A DNA stretch of 64,000 nucleotides from Pseudocitrobacter corydidari. GTDB lineage: Bacteria; Pseudomonadota; Gammaproteobacteria; Enterobacterales; Enterobacteriaceae. Below the pieces are notes generated by a model. It was not told where the DNA came from. It saw only the letters and a program-made list of their open reading frames with translations, and searched no databases. Positions 1 through 11,531 of this stretch are shown here, piece after piece. The stretch spans positions 865,111 through 929,110 of the forward strand of contig NZ_CP087880.1 in the NCBI RefSeq assembly GCF_021172065.1, in the 5' to 3' direction. A program made the translations under genes and the position numbers. The number at the start of each line of letters is the position of its first letter. The stretch's first letter is position 1.

Positions 1-326
1 ATATGTTTTCCCGCCAGCATCTGTGAGACGTTGCCTTCACGGCTTTGTGCTTCCAACGTGATTTCGGTTTCATTACTCTCTGCGCCGCCTTCCGAACTGG
101 CGGTTGTGTAAATCGGTTCATCGAGCAAAAGAACATCCTGAACATCACGCCTGTCGATATCAGGCGTTTCACCATATCCTGGAGGACCAAAAAAGGTTTG
201 GGATTGGACAACACCACTAAGGGTAACGACATCATTGTAATGAAAACAGTCTCCATCATCCGCACATACAGAAAGGGAAATACCGCTCAGCATTACCAGT
301 GCGGAAATAAGTCCGTGACGATGCAT
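1..326 (-). CDS. Secreted DUF4431-like protein, 3' end outside the window
   Basis: An open frame starts at ATG 326 and runs leftwards off the window without a stop, giving at least 108 residues. Residues 1-22 look like a signal peptide (basic MHRH, hydrophobic stretch, then a VCADDGD cleavage region). The mature part has CFHYNDVVTLSGVVQSQTF, then FGPPGYGE and LLLDEPIY. This arrangement (C-x-Y, V-x-L-x-G, F-x-GPP-x-Y, L-x-L-D-x-P-I) matches my memory of DUF4431 proteins, whose function is unknown. No strong ribosome site is visible. K-12 has yecT/flhE beside argS, so this is an accessory gene. Confidence 0.6.
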   Translation of the reverse strand, partial: MHRHGLISALVMLSGISLSVCADDGDCFHYNDVVTLSGVVQSQTFFGPPGYGETPDIDRRDVQDVLLLDEPIYTTASSEGGAESNETEITLEAQSREGNVSQMLAGKH

Positions 327-603
327 AATATTGAAATCAACTCGCTGTAATTTGATCTGCAACAGGCTTCAGATTTTAAGGTGAAGCATTAGTCCTGCCG
401 GTTAATTTACGCGGGTATTCTAGCCCTGTTTCTTAATACAAGACAGTTCCGATTTTACTTTATTGTTCCAGTTCTGGGTGTATTAAAGAATGATTCATTA
501 GAAATGAAGGGAGGGTTTATTATATAAATAATAATTATAATTAACGTGTTGATGGAAATATGAAGGTTAATCTGAAAAGTGAATTGTTCATTATATGCTA
601 AGA

Positions 604-637
604 ATTACCCCGGCGTGCTTAGGCCCGCCGGGGTAAT
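604..637 (-). terminator. Inverted repeat, likely argS terminator
   Basis: Twelve bases, ATTACCCCGGCG at 604-615, are mirrored exactly by 626-637 around a 10-base loop. It lies 6 bases beyond the argS stop codon. The following minus-strand sequence is only moderately T-rich, so it may work as a weak terminator or as an mRNA 3' end stabiliser. Confidence 0.6.
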
Positions 638-643
638 AGGTTT

Positions 644-2377
644 TTACATTCGCTCTACCGTCTCAATACCCAAGGTATCCAGACCGGTTTTCAGCGTTTT
701 CGCCGTCAGCAGCGCCAGTTTCAGACGGCTGTTGCGAATAGATTCGCTTTCTGCGCTCAGGATCGGGCAATGCTCGTAGAAGCCAGAGAACAGACCGGCC
801 AGATCGTACAGGTAGGCACACATCACGTGCGGCGTGCCTTCGCGAGCGACCACGTTCAGGGTTTCTTCGAATTGCAGCAGGCGCGCAGCCAACTGGGCTT
901 CACGATCTTCTTTAATCTCAACCGTTGCGTTCAGCAGTTCGCTCTCTTCGAGGCCCGCTTTGCGGAACACGGAAAGCACACGGGTGTAGGCATACTGCAT
1001 ATATGGCGCAGTATTACCTTCAAACGCCAGCATGTTGTCCCAGTCGAAGATGTAATCGGTGGTACGGTTTTTAGAGAGATCCGCATATTTCACCGCGCCG
1101 ATACCAACCGCATTGGCCAGTTTTTCCAGCTCATCGGCCGGCATATCCGGGTTCTTCTCGGCGACCAGGCGACGGGCGCGTTCCAGCGCTTCGTCCAGCA
1201 GATCAGCAAGTTTCACGGTGCCGCCGGCGCGGGTTTTGAACGGCTTGCCGTCTTTGCCCAGCATCATACCGAACATGTGGTGTTCCAGCGGTACGGATTC
1301 CGGCACGTAACCGGCTTTGCGCACGATGGTCCACGCCTGCATCAGGTGCTGATGCTGACGGGAGTCGATGTAGTACAGCACACGGTCGGCGTGCAGAGTT
1401 TCATAACGGTATTTTGCGCAGGCGATATCGGTGGTGGTGTAGAGGTAGCCGCCATCCTTTTTCTGGATAATGACGCCCATAGGCTCACCTTCTTTGTTCT
1501 TGAACTCGTCAAGGAACACCACGGTTGCGCCTTCGCTCTCAACGGCCATGCCTTTCGCTTTGAGGTCAGCAACCACGCCCGGCAGCATCGGGTTGTAAAG
1601 GCTTTCACCCATGACGTCGTCACGCGTCAGAGTGACGTTCAGACGGTTATAAGTGATCTGGTTCTGGGTCATAGTGATATCGACCAGCTTGCGCCACATC
1701 TCGCGGAAATACTCATCGCCGCTCTGCAATTTCACCACGTAGCTACGTGCGCGCTCGGCAAACGCTTCGTCTTCGTCGTAGTGTTTTTTCGCATCGCGAT
1801 AGAAACCTTCGAGGTCAGCCAGTTCCATTTCACCAGCGTTTTCCTGCTGCTGTTTTTCCAGCCACGCGATCAGCATGCCGAACTGGGTACCCCAGTCACC
1901 GACGTGGTTTGCGCGGATCACTTTATGGCCCAGCAGTTCAAGCGTACGCACGGAGGCATCACCGATGATGGTTGAGCGCAGGTGACCTACGTGCATCTCT
2001 TTTGCGACGTTAGGCGCAGAGTAGTCCACCACGATGGTTTGCGGTGCAGGCTGGGTAATGCCCAGACGATCGGAGGCCAGCGCATGGTTGATGTGCTCAG
2101 CCAGGAATGCCGGGTCGAGGAAAATATTGATAAACCCCGGGCCTGCGATTTCAACTTTACTGGCGATACCGGTAAGGTCGAGGTGAGACAGGACCTGCTC
2201 TGCCAGTTGTCGCGGCGCCATGCCCAGTTTTTTCGCAACCGCCATCACGCCATTAGCCTGATAGTCGCCGAACTGTACTTTTGCTGACTGACGAACCTGC
2301 GGTTCGCAATCGGCAGGCGCGCCTGCCGCAATCAGGGCCTGGCTAACCTTTTCTGAGAGAAGAGCCTGAATATTCAC
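644..2377 (-). CDS. argS: Arginyl-tRNA synthetase
   Basis: Charges tRNA-Arg with arginine in the cytosol; class I aminoacyl-tRNA synthetase. The 577-residue product has the usual E. coli length. It opens with the ArgS-specific N-terminal domain ([15 protein letters not shown]) and carries the HIGH signature as HVGH in [17 protein letters not shown] near residue 130. The C-terminal anticodon-binding domain ends ETVERM. The start codon is GTG at 2377, preceded by TAAGG. The gene is transcribed alone and diverges from yecM across about 230 bases. A perfect inverted repeat follows its stop. Confidence 0.98.
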   Translation of the reverse strand: MNIQALLSEKVSQALIAAGAPADCEPQVRQSAKVQFGDYQANGVMAVAKKLGMAPRQLAEQVLSHLDLTGIASKVEIAGPGFINIFLDPAFLAEHINHALASDRLGITQPAPQTIVVDYSAPNVAKEMHVGHLRSTIIGDASVRTLELLGHKVIRANHVGDWGTQFGMLIAWLEKQQQENAGEMELADLEGFYRDAKKHYDEDEAFAERARSYVVKLQSGDEYFREMWRKLVDITMTQNQITYNRLNVTLTRDDVMGESLYNPMLPGVVADLKAKGMAVESEGATVVFLDEFKNKEGEPMGVIIQKKDGGYLYTTTDIACAKYRYETLHADRVLYYIDSRQHQHLMQAWTIVRKAGYVPESVPLEHHMFGMMLGKDGKPFKTRAGGTVKLADLLDEALERARRLVAEKNPDMPADELEKLANAVGIGAVKYADLSKNRTTDYIFDWDNMLAFEGNTAPYMQYAYTRVLSVFRKAGLEESELLNATVEIKEDREAQLAARLLQFEETLNVVAREGTPHVMCAYLYDLAGLFSGFYEHCPILSAESESIRNSRLKLALLTAKTLKTGLDTLGIETVERM

Positions 2378-2609
2378 CGAAATACCTTACATTGAAAGAC
2401 GTGGCATCGCGTTAAGAGCCGCGTCGGGTGTGGATAAATTAAGGCGGGAGTATACTGCATTTGCCTGATGGCGTCAGCATCAGGGACGCGTTACAAACCG
2501 CCAGATGCACCTGCACGATTAATGAATAACCATTCATGTCGCGGCTGGTCTTGGTTCACCACCAACAACAGGGTAGATTAGCGCCTTTATTGCAAACGGG
2601 AGTGGGAAA

Positions 2610-3176
2610 ATGGCTAACTGGCAGACAATTGAAGAACTGAATGATATTTCCGCGGATCTCCCGCGTTTCGTTCAGGCGTTCACAGAACTTTCCACTCGCC
2701 TGGGATTGAATATTGCCCCGCTCGATGCCGACCATATATCGCTTCGCTGTCATCAAAATGCCACCGCCGAACGCTGGCGTCACGGGCTGGAGCAGTGTGG
2801 GGAACTGCTTTCAGAGAATATCATTAATGGTCGCCCCATCTGCCTGTTTAAACTGCGTGAACCAGTCTGCGTGGCGCACTGGCAGTTCAGTGTGGTTGAG
2901 CTTCCCTGGCCTGGCGAAAAGCGCTATCCCCACGAAGGCTGGGAACATATTGAAATCGTGCTACCAGGAGAGCCGGAGACCTTAAATACCCGTGCGCTGG
3001 CACTGTTGAGCGATGACGGGCTAAGCCAGCCGGGGATTTTTGTCAAAACCAGTTCGCCGAAAGGGGAGAAGGAGCGCCTGCCCAATCCAACCCTGGCCGT
3101 GACTGACGGTAAAGTGACCATCAAATTTCACCCCTGGACGATTGAAGCGATCGTGGCTAGTGAGCAGGCAGTGTAA
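2610..3176 (+). CDS. yecM: YecM, VOC-like metalloenzyme-fold protein
   Basis: A 188-residue cytosolic protein recognised as YecM from its whole length (MANWQTIEELNDIS at the start, HPWTIEAIVASE at the end). The family adopts a glyoxalase/VOC-like fold with putative metal ligands, visible here as DHISLRCH and HEGWEHIEIVLPG. Its substrate is unknown. The start ATG follows GGGAGTGGGAAA. It is divergent from argS and 75 bases upstream of cutC, the usual order, and may be cotranscribed with cutC. Confidence 0.93.
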   Translation: MANWQTIEELNDISADLPRFVQAFTELSTRLGLNIAPLDADHISLRCHQNATAERWRHGLEQCGELLSENIINGRPICLFKLREPVCVAHWQFSVVELPWPGEKRYPHEGWEHIEIVLPGEPETLNTRALALLSDDGLSQPGIFVKTSSPKGEKERLPNPTLAVTDGKVTIKFHPWTIEAIVASEQAV

Positions 3177-3251
3177 CAATGTGAAGTGACGCGGGGTCTG
3201 TGGCCGCGAACCGTGGCATGATCCGCCCAGTTTTGAGTTATGGAGAAGCGA

Positions 3252-3995
3252 ATGACAGTGCTGGAGATATGCTGTTACAGCATGGAGTGCGCGCTGAGCG
3301 CAGAAAAAAACGGTGCCGATCGCATCGAATTGTGTGCCGCGCCGCTGGAGGGCGGGCTGACGCCTTCGTATGGCGTGTTGAAATCGACGCGAGAGCAAGT
3401 CTCGATTCCGGTACATCCGATTATCCGCCCGCGCGGCGGTGATTTTTGCTACACCGACGCTGAATTTCAGGCGATGCTTGAAGATGTGCGCACCGTCCGC
3501 GAGCTGGGTTTTCCCGGCCTGGTCATCGGCGTGCTGGATGAAGATGGCAACGTCGATAACGCGCGGATGCAGCAAATTATGGCGGCGGCGGGCCCGCTGG
3601 CGGTGACTTTTCATCGTGCTTTTGATATGTGCGTCAATCCGCAGCAAGCCTTTGATACGCTGGCAAAACTGGGCGTGGCAAGGGTGCTGACATCCGGGCA
3701 AAAAGCGTCAGCGGAAAAAGGTCTTTCATTAATTCGGGAACTTATTGCCCGTGCCGATGCTCCAATCATTATGGCGGGGGCAGGAGTCAGGGCCAGCAAC
3801 CTTGAACTGTTTCTTGAGGCAGGTGTGAAGGAAGTTCACAGCTCTGCCGGGCAGTGGATCCCGTCGGCAATGCGTTACCGTAATCCGGGGCTCTCCATGT
3901 CAACAGACCCGGAAGCGGATGAATACTCGCGCTATGCCGTCGACGCCGCCGCCGTTGCGCAAATGAAGGCGATTATCGCGCGCCGCGCCGAATAA
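3252..3995 (+). CDS. cutC: CutC family copper homeostasis protein
   Basis: A 247-residue TIM-barrel protein of the CutC family. The family was linked to copper tolerance in E. coli, though its biochemical role is debated. Conserved blocks are [51 protein letters not shown] and EVHSSAG. I place the start at ATG 3252, because GGAG lies at the right spacing and the protein then aligns with known CutC starts. A second ATG at 3240 in frame would add four residues and lacks a site. A strong terminator follows about 50 bases after the stop. Confidence 0.95.
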   Translation: MTVLEICCYSMECALSAEKNGADRIELCAAPLEGGLTPSYGVLKSTREQVSIPVHPIIRPRGGDFCYTDAEFQAMLEDVRTVRELGFPGLVIGVLDEDGNVDNARMQQIMAAAGPLAVTFHRAFDMCVNPQQAFDTLAKLGVARVLTSGQKASAEKGLSLIRELIARADAPIIMAGAGVRASNLELFLEAGVKEVHSSAGQWIPSAMRYRNPGLSMSTDPEADEYSRYAVDAAAVAQMKAIIARRAE

Positions 3996-4044
3996 CCGAT
4001 TTTTACCGCGCATCATGTCGCCCAATATGATGTTTGCTTGTACC

Positions 4045-4077
4045 AGGCCCCTGCCAATTCAACAGGGGCCTTTTTTT
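4045..4077 (+). terminator. Rho-independent terminator after cutC
   Basis: AGGCCCCTG (4045-4053) pairs with CAGGGGCCT (4063-4071) over a 9-base loop, followed directly by a run of seven T. It separates cutC from the toxin-antitoxin operon. Confidence 0.9.
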
Positions 4078-4113
4078 ATCTCCCGGGCGGTGTAACGGTG
4101 CACTATTCGCCAG

Positions 4114-4142
4114 TGTACATAAATGGGTAAATGAACTATTAT
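4114..4142 (+). promoter_or_regulatory. Predicted promoter of the toxin-antitoxin operon
   Basis: A -35-like TGTACA (4114-4119) and a -10-like TATTAT (4137-4142) are separated by exactly 17 bases, about 50 bases upstream of the antitoxin ATG. TGTACA is itself palindromic and could be part of an autoregulatory operator, which is inference only. Confidence 0.5.
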
Positions 4143-4191
4143 TGTCCATATATGAAACGTGCGTTGAAGCCATGCAGACGAGGGGGGAACG

Positions 4192-4593
4192 ATGGCAATC
4201 GTCAACAAACAGCATGAAAATAATGCGATTGATACCAGTAAGGCGCTGCCCGTTGTCTTCCGTATTCTGGATAAATGGCAATGCACCACTGATGAACAAT
4301 TAAAGCTGTTGGGTGTAAGTTCACGTTCAACATTGAACAAATATAAAGAGGTGAGTGGCGGCATCCGTCTAAGTGCGGATACTCTCGAACGGATGAGCTA
4401 TATCCTCAACATTCATAAGTGCCTGCGCGTGTTGTTTACCGCCGATGACAGCATTTATGGTTGGGTGCGCAAACCGAATAATCATCCTTTCTTCGCTGGG
4501 CGTTCGGCAATGGATGTGATGAGCGGCGGTCGCGTTGCCGACCTATACGAGGTTGCCACGCGTCTTCAGGCGTGGAGAGGAGGAATGGCTTGA
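4192..4593 (+). CDS. Xre/MbcA/ParS-type antitoxin
   Basis: A 133-residue protein encoded directly before a RES-domain toxin. The N-terminal half (LDKWQCTTDEQLKLLGVSSR, then TLNKYKEVSGG) reads as an Xre-like helix-turn-helix region. The C-terminal half (HPFFAGRSAMDVMSGG, DLYEVATRLQAWRGG) matches the MbcA/ParS/Xre toxin-binding domain (DUF2384 type). Such antitoxins bind and block a RES toxin and repress their own promoter. AGGGGGGAAC lies just before the ATG. The stop overlaps the toxin start by 4 bases, so the two are translationally coupled. The pair sits between cutC and cmoB, where K-12 has torYZ. Confidence 0.87.
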   Translation: MAIVNKQHENNAIDTSKALPVVFRILDKWQCTTDEQLKLLGVSSRSTLNKYKEVSGGIRLSADTLERMSYILNIHKCLRVLFTADDSIYGWVRKPNNHPFFAGRSAMDVMSGGRVADLYEVATRLQAWRGGMA

Positions 4594-5285
4594 TTAATGA
4601 CGCGCCCATCCTCGCCGCCTTTAAAGGCGCAACGGCTTATCGCATTATCCCCAGCCGCTATCCCACTATCGATTTATTTGAAGATGTCGCCAGTAGCGAT
4701 GAATTAGAAGCCGTGTGGGCAGTTGAAGCCATCACCAATGAGCGGTTACAGGAGCAAGTGGGCTCGTTATCCAGAGTGCCAAAAGAAGACTGGCTCGTTG
4801 GGCTTAATGGCTGTAGCTACGTCATGGCGGCTTTTACGCATGTGAACCCGGAGGGCGCACGTTTCACGACGGGAGATTTTGGCGGTTATTACTGCGCGCC
4901 GCAGCTGGATACGGCGGTGAAAGAGACGGTGTACCATCAGGAGCGTATTTTTGGTTACACCAACGAACCGGCGCAGAAAGTGCAGATGCGGGTGCTCTAC
5001 ACGGAGTTTGATGCCACGCTGGTGGATATCACGCAGGAACCTTTTCTCTCTTCTTCAATTTATCATGCCACTGACTACAGCCAGTCGAAGGCGTTTGCCC
5101 AGCAGCAAAAGGCGCAAAACGTTGACGGCATTCACTATTGCTCCGTCCGCCACGCCGGGCACACCTGCTATGTGCTGTATCGGCCTTGTCTGGTAACGAA
5201 GATCCTTCAGGCGGAGCATCTGGAGTATCACTGGAACGGCAGATCGATTTCCAACATCCTCAGCATTCGGTTGTTCGGGGATTAG
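4590..5285 (+). CDS. RES-domain toxin
   Basis: A 231-residue RES-domain protein. The family's conserved Arg, Glu and Ser are visible as TAYRIIPSRYP, DTAVKETVYH and DGIHYCSVRH. Characterised RES toxins resemble ADP-ribosyltransferases and deplete cellular NAD+; that activity is inferred here. The most likely start is TTG 4590, because the GAGAGGAGG site at 4575-4583 is well spaced for it. A GTG at 4572 would lie upstream of that site. The start overlaps the antitoxin stop. A REP cluster follows. No frameshift or lost motif is visible, so the toxin looks intact. Confidence 0.87.
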   Translation: MINDAPILAAFKGATAYRIIPSRYPTIDLFEDVASSDELEAVWAVEAITNERLQEQVGSLSRVPKEDWLVGLNGCSYVMAAFTHVNPEGARFTTGDFGGYYCAPQLDTAVKETVYHQERIFGYTNEPAQKVQMRVLYTEFDATLVDITQEPFLSSSIYHATDYSQSKAFAQQQKAQNVDGIHYCSVRHAGHTCYVLYRPCLVTKILQAEHLEYHWNGRSISNILSIRLFGD

Positions 5286-5304
5286 TGGTGCGGGCGGTGA
5301 AATT

Positions 5305-5437
5305 GTCGGATGGCGGCTTCGCCTTATCCGACCTACGGTACTTTGTAGGCCTGATAAGCGCAGCGCATCAGGCGTGTTACGCCCGGCGAAATTACCGGAT
5401 ACCTTCCGTAGGCCTGATAAGCGAAGCGCCATCAGGC
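5305..5437. repeat. REP/BIME cluster, three units
   Basis: Three imperfect palindromes of the enterobacterial REP family lie at about 5305-5336 (GTCGGATGGCGGCTTCGCC core), 5345-5374 and 5408-5437 (both starting GTAGGCCTGATAAGCG). They fill the gap between the converging toxin and cmoB genes. Such elements act as mRNA stabilisers, gyrase or IHF sites, and targets of RAYT transposases. Confidence 0.9.
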
Positions 5438-5449
5438 GTTGCAAAGGTG

Positions 5450-7197
<1,748 letters not shown>

Positions 7198-7593
7198 CTA
7201 ACGGAGTGAGAAAACCAACTCCCACGGCAGATACCACAGATTTGCCAGTACCATGAGCAGAAGCGAAATGTAGGTTGCGCTCATGCCAGAGCGACGCCAG
7301 CGGAAAAGGCGATGATGAAAACCATAATAATGCATTAAACGGCCTGCCAGCAGCAAAATGCCGCACAGGTGAACCATCCAGGTTTCCGCGCCGTTCATTT
7401 CCATAAACAGCAATAAAATGACGCCGATGGGAATATATTCCACCGCATTGCCATGAATACGAATCGCGCTTTGCAGTTCGCTAAAACCACCGTCACCGTA
7501 GGCGACGCGGTATTGCATGCGCAGGCGAACGACGTCGAAGGAAAACTTGATCAACAACAGTGCGGCCAGTACGGCATAAAGCGCACTTACCAT
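7198..7593 (-). CDS. yecN: YecN, MAPEG family membrane protein
   Basis: A 131-residue inner-membrane protein of the MAPEG family (membrane-associated proteins in eicosanoid and glutathione metabolism). Four hydrophobic segments are apparent. The family signature is visible as MQYRVAYGDGGF followed by AIRIHGNAVEYIPIGVILL. The bacterial function is not established. It lies 39 bases upstream of cmoA on the same strand and could be read through into it. Confidence 0.92.
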   Translation of the reverse strand: MVSALYAVLAALLLIKFSFDVVRLRMQYRVAYGDGGFSELQSAIRIHGNAVEYIPIGVILLLFMEMNGAETWMVHLCGILLLAGRLMHYYGFHHRLFRWRRSGMSATYISLLLMVLANLWYLPWELVFSLR

Positions 7594-7645
7594 ACAAACT
7601 CCCTTTCTCGCTGGCAGATGGCATTCACTATGATAGGTAGGAATA

Positions 7646-8464
7646 TCAAAAAAGAGAAGATTGTTGTGGGATCGCGGGCGCAGAACCTACTTCCGGCAGT
7701 GCGATTTGCAGGTCATGCCAGAGGGCGTTAACCAGCTCCAGCGCCTGTGCAATATCCGGCGTATGTAAAAACAGATACGGCGTAGTGGTGGTTGTCCACT
7801 CGGGGAGTTTCTTCAGCCAGGCGGCAAAAAATGCCTGATTCTGCGCCATATCATCGCTACCGATAAACCGGACCATCGGATTACTGGCGGTGACAATGGC
7901 GTGAACGGGCACTTTTGGCTTCTTACGCTGGGCGTCAACGATAGCCTCGCTGTGCGGCACGGCGGCATGCACCGGGCGGCTGTCGAGAATGGTGCGATTG
8001 ACACCGCGTTCTATCAACCCGCGATTCAGCTGCTGCTCGGATTCACCTTTATCGAAAAACTGCGGATGGCGCACTTCTATGCCGTAGGTGAAGTTTTTCG
8101 GCAGGCCGTCGAGGAAAGCCCACAGAACGGGAAGATCCTGCGGGCCAAACGTGGCGGGCAACTGGAGCCAGTATTGCCCAATCCTCTCTTCCAGCGGCGA
8201 CATCCGCTGGAAAAATTCCGTGGTCAGGTCGTCGCAGTAGCGAAGTTTTGCTTCGTGGGAAATTGTCGCCGGGAATTTAAAACAGAAGCGAAAATCATCG
8301 CCAGTCTGCTCGCGCCAGCGGGTGACGATTTCCGCTTTCGGCAGAGCATAGAGCGTGGTATTCCCCTCTACGCAGTTAAAGTAGCGGGCGTAATCCTCCA
8401 GCCCGCTAATGCCCTGACGCGCCCATTTGGGATGTGACCACTGCGGCAAACCGATGTAAATCAT
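7646..8464 (-). CDS. yecE: YecE, DUF72 TIM-barrel protein
   Basis: A 272-residue protein of the DUF72 family, predicted to have a TIM-barrel fold; its activity is unknown. Family blocks are [14 protein letters not shown] at the start, [18 protein letters not shown] and [16 protein letters not shown]. The start at ATG 8464 makes an ATGA overlap with the yecD stop. A longer frame upstream runs inside yecD and is rejected. It is transcribed with yecD. Confidence 0.94.
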   Translation of the reverse strand: MIYIGLPQWSHPKWARQGISGLEDYARYFNCVEGNTTLYALPKAEIVTRWREQTGDDFRFCFKFPATISHEAKLRYCDDLTTEFFQRMSPLEERIGQYWLQLPATFGPQDLPVLWAFLDGLPKNFTYGIEVRHPQFFDKGESEQQLNRGLIERGVNRTILDSRPVHAAVPHSEAIVDAQRKKPKVPVHAIVTASNPMVRFIGSDDMAQNQAFFAAWLKKLPEWTTTTTPYLFLHTPDIAQALELVNALWHDLQIALPEVGSAPAIPQQSSLF

Positions 8465-9027
8465 AGCGCCTGAGCAATCTCTTCTGTACTGCGCACGCGA
8501 GCGATACGCGGGAAAATATGCGTCATGCTGCCCTGGTGCTGTTCCGCACTGGCGGCGCTGCACGCGTCTTCAGCAATGATCAGATTAAAGCCCAGTTCCC
8601 AGGCGTTGCGCGCGGTGGATTCCACGCCAATGTTGGTGGAAATACCGCACAGGATAATGGTGTCGATGCCGCGACGACGCAGCTGTAACTCCAGGTCGGT
8701 GCCGTAAAATGCGCCCCACTGGCGTTTAGTGACTTCAATATCGCGATCTTGTTTACCAAGGGCCTGCGGATAGGTCCACCAGTTGTCCGGCAGCGCGCCC
8801 GCGCCCGCCTGCGCATCAACCGGCTGTTTCAGCGCTTCGGCAAAATCGGCAGACCAGCCCACGCGCACCATCACCACCGGGGAACCCGCGGTGCGGCATT
8901 TTTCCGCCAGACGGGCCGCACGGGTGACCACATCACTCGCCGTATGCGGGCCTCCGGCGAAAGGCAGAATGCCTTCCTGCAGGTCAATAATTACCAGCGC
9001 GGTCTTTTTCGCATCAATAGTCAACAT
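8461..9027 (-). CDS. yecD: YecD, isochorismatase-like hydrolase
   Basis: A 188-residue cysteine-hydrolase-family protein. The triad regions of the isochorismatase/nicotinamidase fold are visible: Asp in [13 protein letters not shown], Lys in [15 protein letters not shown] and Cys in [17 protein letters not shown]. The physiological substrate is unknown. Start 9027 (MLTIDAKK) matches the E. coli length; ATG 9039 would add four residues, and neither start has a strong ribosome site. The stop overlaps the yecE start. The gene diverges from aspS. Confidence 0.92.
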   Translation of the reverse strand: MLTIDAKKTALVIIDLQEGILPFAGGPHTASDVVTRAARLAEKCRTAGSPVVMVRVGWSADFAEALKQPVDAQAGAGALPDNWWTYPQALGKQDRDIEVTKRQWGAFYGTDLELQLRRRGIDTIILCGISTNIGVESTARNAWELGFNLIIAEDACSAASAEQHQGSMTHIFPRIARVRSTEEIAQAL

Positions 9028-9186
9028 CACGTTTCTCATCTAAACAGGCAAAGAGAGCAATACCTTACGACGACTGAACGGTTATCAGCGGGATCTATTT
9101 TGTTAATTTTTGTGAGTCTGCGCAATAAGCGTTCAGCTAATGCGCGGATAAACCGCAGCGGACTTATCGCCAGCGAGAATTTCCAG

Positions 9187-9192
9187 TATAAT
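9187..9192 (+). promoter_or_regulatory. Likely -10 element of the aspS promoter
   Basis: A perfect TATAAT lies about 80 bases before the aspS ATG, in the divergent yecD-aspS gap. The matching -35 region is weak (TTATCG at 17 bases), so only the -10 is called. Confidence 0.5.
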
Positions 9193-9271
9193 AACCCCCT
9201 TTTTTCATCCAGTAGTGACATTCAGCTAAAGCTGCGACAGTTGTGCCTGCGGCTAAGTTAAGGGATATCTC

Positions 9272-11059
9272 ATGCGTACAGAATATTGCGGACAGCTTCG
9301 ACCGTCCCACGTTGGGCAGCAGGTGACTCTGTGTGGTTGGGTCAACCGTCGTCGTGATCTCGGTAGCCTCATCTTCATTGATATGCGTGACCGCGAAGGC
9401 ATCGTGCAGGTGTTTTTCGATCCGGATCGTGCCGACGCATTAAAGCTGGCCTCCGAACTGCGTAATGAGTTCTGCATTCAGGTCACCGGCACCGTGCGTG
9501 CGCGTGACGAGAAAAACGTCAACGCCGACATGGCTACCGGCGAAATCGAAGTGCTTGCGTCTGATCTGACCATCATCAACCGTTCAGAATCACTGCCGCT
9601 GGATTCAAACCACGTTAACACCGAAGAAGCGCGTCTGAAGTACCGCTACCTCGACCTGCGTCGCCCGGAAATGGCGCAACGCCTGAAAACCCGCGCGAAA
9701 ATCACCAGCTTCGTGCGTCGCTTTATGGACGATCACGGTTTCCTTGATATCGAAACCCCGATGCTGACCAAAGCGACCCCGGAAGGCGCGCGCGACTACC
9801 TGGTACCGTCTCGCGTACATAAAGGTAAATTCTACGCGCTGCCGCAGTCTCCGCAGCTGTTCAAACAGCTGCTGATGATGTCAGGCTTCGACCGCTACTA
9901 TCAGATCGTTAAATGCTTCCGTGACGAAGACCTGCGTGCTGACCGTCAGCCGGAATTCACCCAGATCGACGTCGAAACCTCTTTCATGACCGCACCGCAA
10001 GTGCGTGAAGTGATGGAAGCGCTGGTACGTCAGCTGTGGCTGGAAATCAAAGGCGTGGATCTGGGCGATTTCCCGATCATGACCTTTGCTGAAGCAGAAC
10101 GCCGTTACGGTTCTGATAAACCGGACCTGCGTAACCCGATGGAGCTGGTAGATGTTGCTGACCTGCTGAAAGACGTTGAGTTCGCGGTCTTCGCAGGCCC
10201 GGCAAACGATCCGAAAGGCCGTGTTGCGGCGCTGCGTGTACCAGGCGGTGCGGCACTGACCCGTAAACTTATCGACGAATACGGCAATTTCGTGAAGATC
10301 TACGGTGCGAAAGGTCTGGCTTATATTAAAGTCAACGAACGTGCTAAAGGTCTCGACGGCATTAACAGCCCGGTAGCGAAATTCCTGAACGCAGAAATCG
10401 TCGAAGCGATCCTTGAGCGCACTGGCGCACAAGATGGCGACATGATCTTCTTCGGCGCCGACAACAAAAAAGTGGTTGCCGACGCGCTGGGCGCACTGCG
10501 CCTGAAACTGGGTAAAGACCTTAACCTGACCGACGAGTCCAAGTGGGCGCCGCTGTGGGTTATCGACTTCCCGATGTTTGAAGACGACGGTGAAGGCGGT
10601 CTGACCGCGATGCACCACCCGTTCACCTCGCCGAAAGACATGACCGCAGACGAACTGAAAGCGGCACCGGAAGACGCGGTAGCGAACGCCTACGACATGG
10701 TTATCAACGGCTATGAAGTGGGTGGGGGTTCCGTGCGTATTCACCGTGGTGAAATGCAGCAGACAGTGTTCGGCATTCTGGGCATTAACGAACAGGAACA
10801 GCGCGAGAAATTCGGCTTCCTGCTCGACGCTCTGAAATACGGTACGCCGCCGCACGCAGGTCTGGCATTCGGTCTTGACCGTCTGACCATGCTGCTGACC
10901 GGCACCGATAACATCCGTGACGTTATCGCCTTCCCGAAAACTACGGCAGCAGCCTGTCTGATGACCGAAGCACCAAGCTTCGCGAATCCGGCTTCTCTGG
11001 CTGAACTGAACATTCAGGTCGTGGCGAAGGAAGCAAAAGAGTCTGCGGAGAACAAGTAA
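9272..11059 (+). CDS. aspS: Aspartyl-tRNA synthetase
   Basis: Charges tRNA-Asp with aspartate; class II synthetase. The 595-residue protein has an N-terminal OB-fold anticodon-binding domain ([20 protein letters not shown]). Class II motif 2 reads [19 protein letters not shown] and motif 3 reads GLAFGLDRL, with the bacterial GAD insertion between them. It is slightly longer than the 590 residues of E. coli through its C-terminal tail. nudB begins two bases after its stop, so the two are cotranscribed. Confidence 0.98.
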   Translation: MRTEYCGQLRPSHVGQQVTLCGWVNRRRDLGSLIFIDMRDREGIVQVFFDPDRADALKLASELRNEFCIQVTGTVRARDEKNVNADMATGEIEVLASDLTIINRSESLPLDSNHVNTEEARLKYRYLDLRRPEMAQRLKTRAKITSFVRRFMDDHGFLDIETPMLTKATPEGARDYLVPSRVHKGKFYALPQSPQLFKQLLMMSGFDRYYQIVKCFRDEDLRADRQPEFTQIDVETSFMTAPQVREVMEALVRQLWLEIKGVDLGDFPIMTFAEAERRYGSDKPDLRNPMELVDVADLLKDVEFAVFAGPANDPKGRVAALRVPGGAALTRKLIDEYGNFVKIYGAKGLAYIKVNERAKGLDGINSPVAKFLNAEIVEAILERTGAQDGDMIFFGADNKKVVADALGALRLKLGKDLNLTDESKWAPLWVIDFPMFEDDGEGGLTAMHHPFTSPKDMTADELKAAPEDAVANAYDMVINGYEVGGGSVRIHRGEMQQTVFGILGINEQEQREKFGFLLDALKYGTPPHAGLAFGLDRLTMLLTGTDNIRDVIAFPKTTAAACLMTEAPSFANPASLAELNIQVVAKEAKESAENK

Positions 11060-11060
11060 T

Positions 11061-11504
11061 ATGTCATTCAAGCGTCCCGTGTCGATTCTCGTGGTGATTT
11101 ATGCCGAGGACACGAAGCGGGTGCTGATGCTACAGCGGCGCGATGATCCTGATTTCTGGCAGTCGGTTACCGGCAGCGTGGAAGAGGGGGAAACCGCGCC
11201 GCAGGCCGCCGCGCGTGAAGTAAAGGAAGAGGTCTCTGTCGATATTTTCGCGGAGCGTCTGAATCTTATGGATTGTCAGCGTACGGTGGAGTTTGAAATT
11301 TTTAGTCATTTACGTCATCGCTATGCGCCGGGCGTCATGCGCAATACCGAATCCTGGTTTTGCCTTGCGCTCCCTCACGAACGGGAGATCGTGTTCACTG
11401 AACATCTGACCTACCGCTGGGTTAATGCTGTGGACGCCGCGGCATTAACCAAGTCGTGGAGCAACCGGCAGGCGATTGAAGAGTTTGTAATTAACGCCGC
11501 CTGA
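11061..11504 (+). CDS. nudB: Dihydroneopterin triphosphate diphosphatase (Nudix)
   Basis: Hydrolyses dihydroneopterin triphosphate to the monophosphate in folate synthesis. The 147-residue protein carries a full Nudix box running from GSVEEGETAPQAA to AREVKEEVSV (G-x5-E-x7-REVxEEv). It starts one base after the aspS stop TAA. yebC follows after 27 bases, completing the conserved aspS-nudB-yebC-ruvC order. Confidence 0.95.
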   Translation: MSFKRPVSILVVIYAEDTKRVLMLQRRDDPDFWQSVTGSVEEGETAPQAAAREVKEEVSVDIFAERLNLMDCQRTVEFEIFSHLRHRYAPGVMRNTESWFCLALPHEREIVFTEHLTYRWVNAVDAAALTKSWSNRQAIEEFVINAA

Positions 11505-11531
11505 TAGGGCGCGCTTTTTGAGGAAATATTT

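Noticed and set aside
770..1975. A 401-codon open frame on the plus strand
   Set aside because: It is fully antisense to argS, with a His/Phe/Arg-rich composition typical of reading a codon-biased gene backwards. No ribosome site or family motif.
5305..5437. Possible CRISPR array
   Set aside because: The repeated units are palindromic REP sequences of unequal spacing with no unique spacers of constant length and no cas genes nearby.
9881..11071. A 396-codon open frame on the minus strand
   Set aside because: It is antisense to aspS and has shadow-like composition without recognisable motifs.
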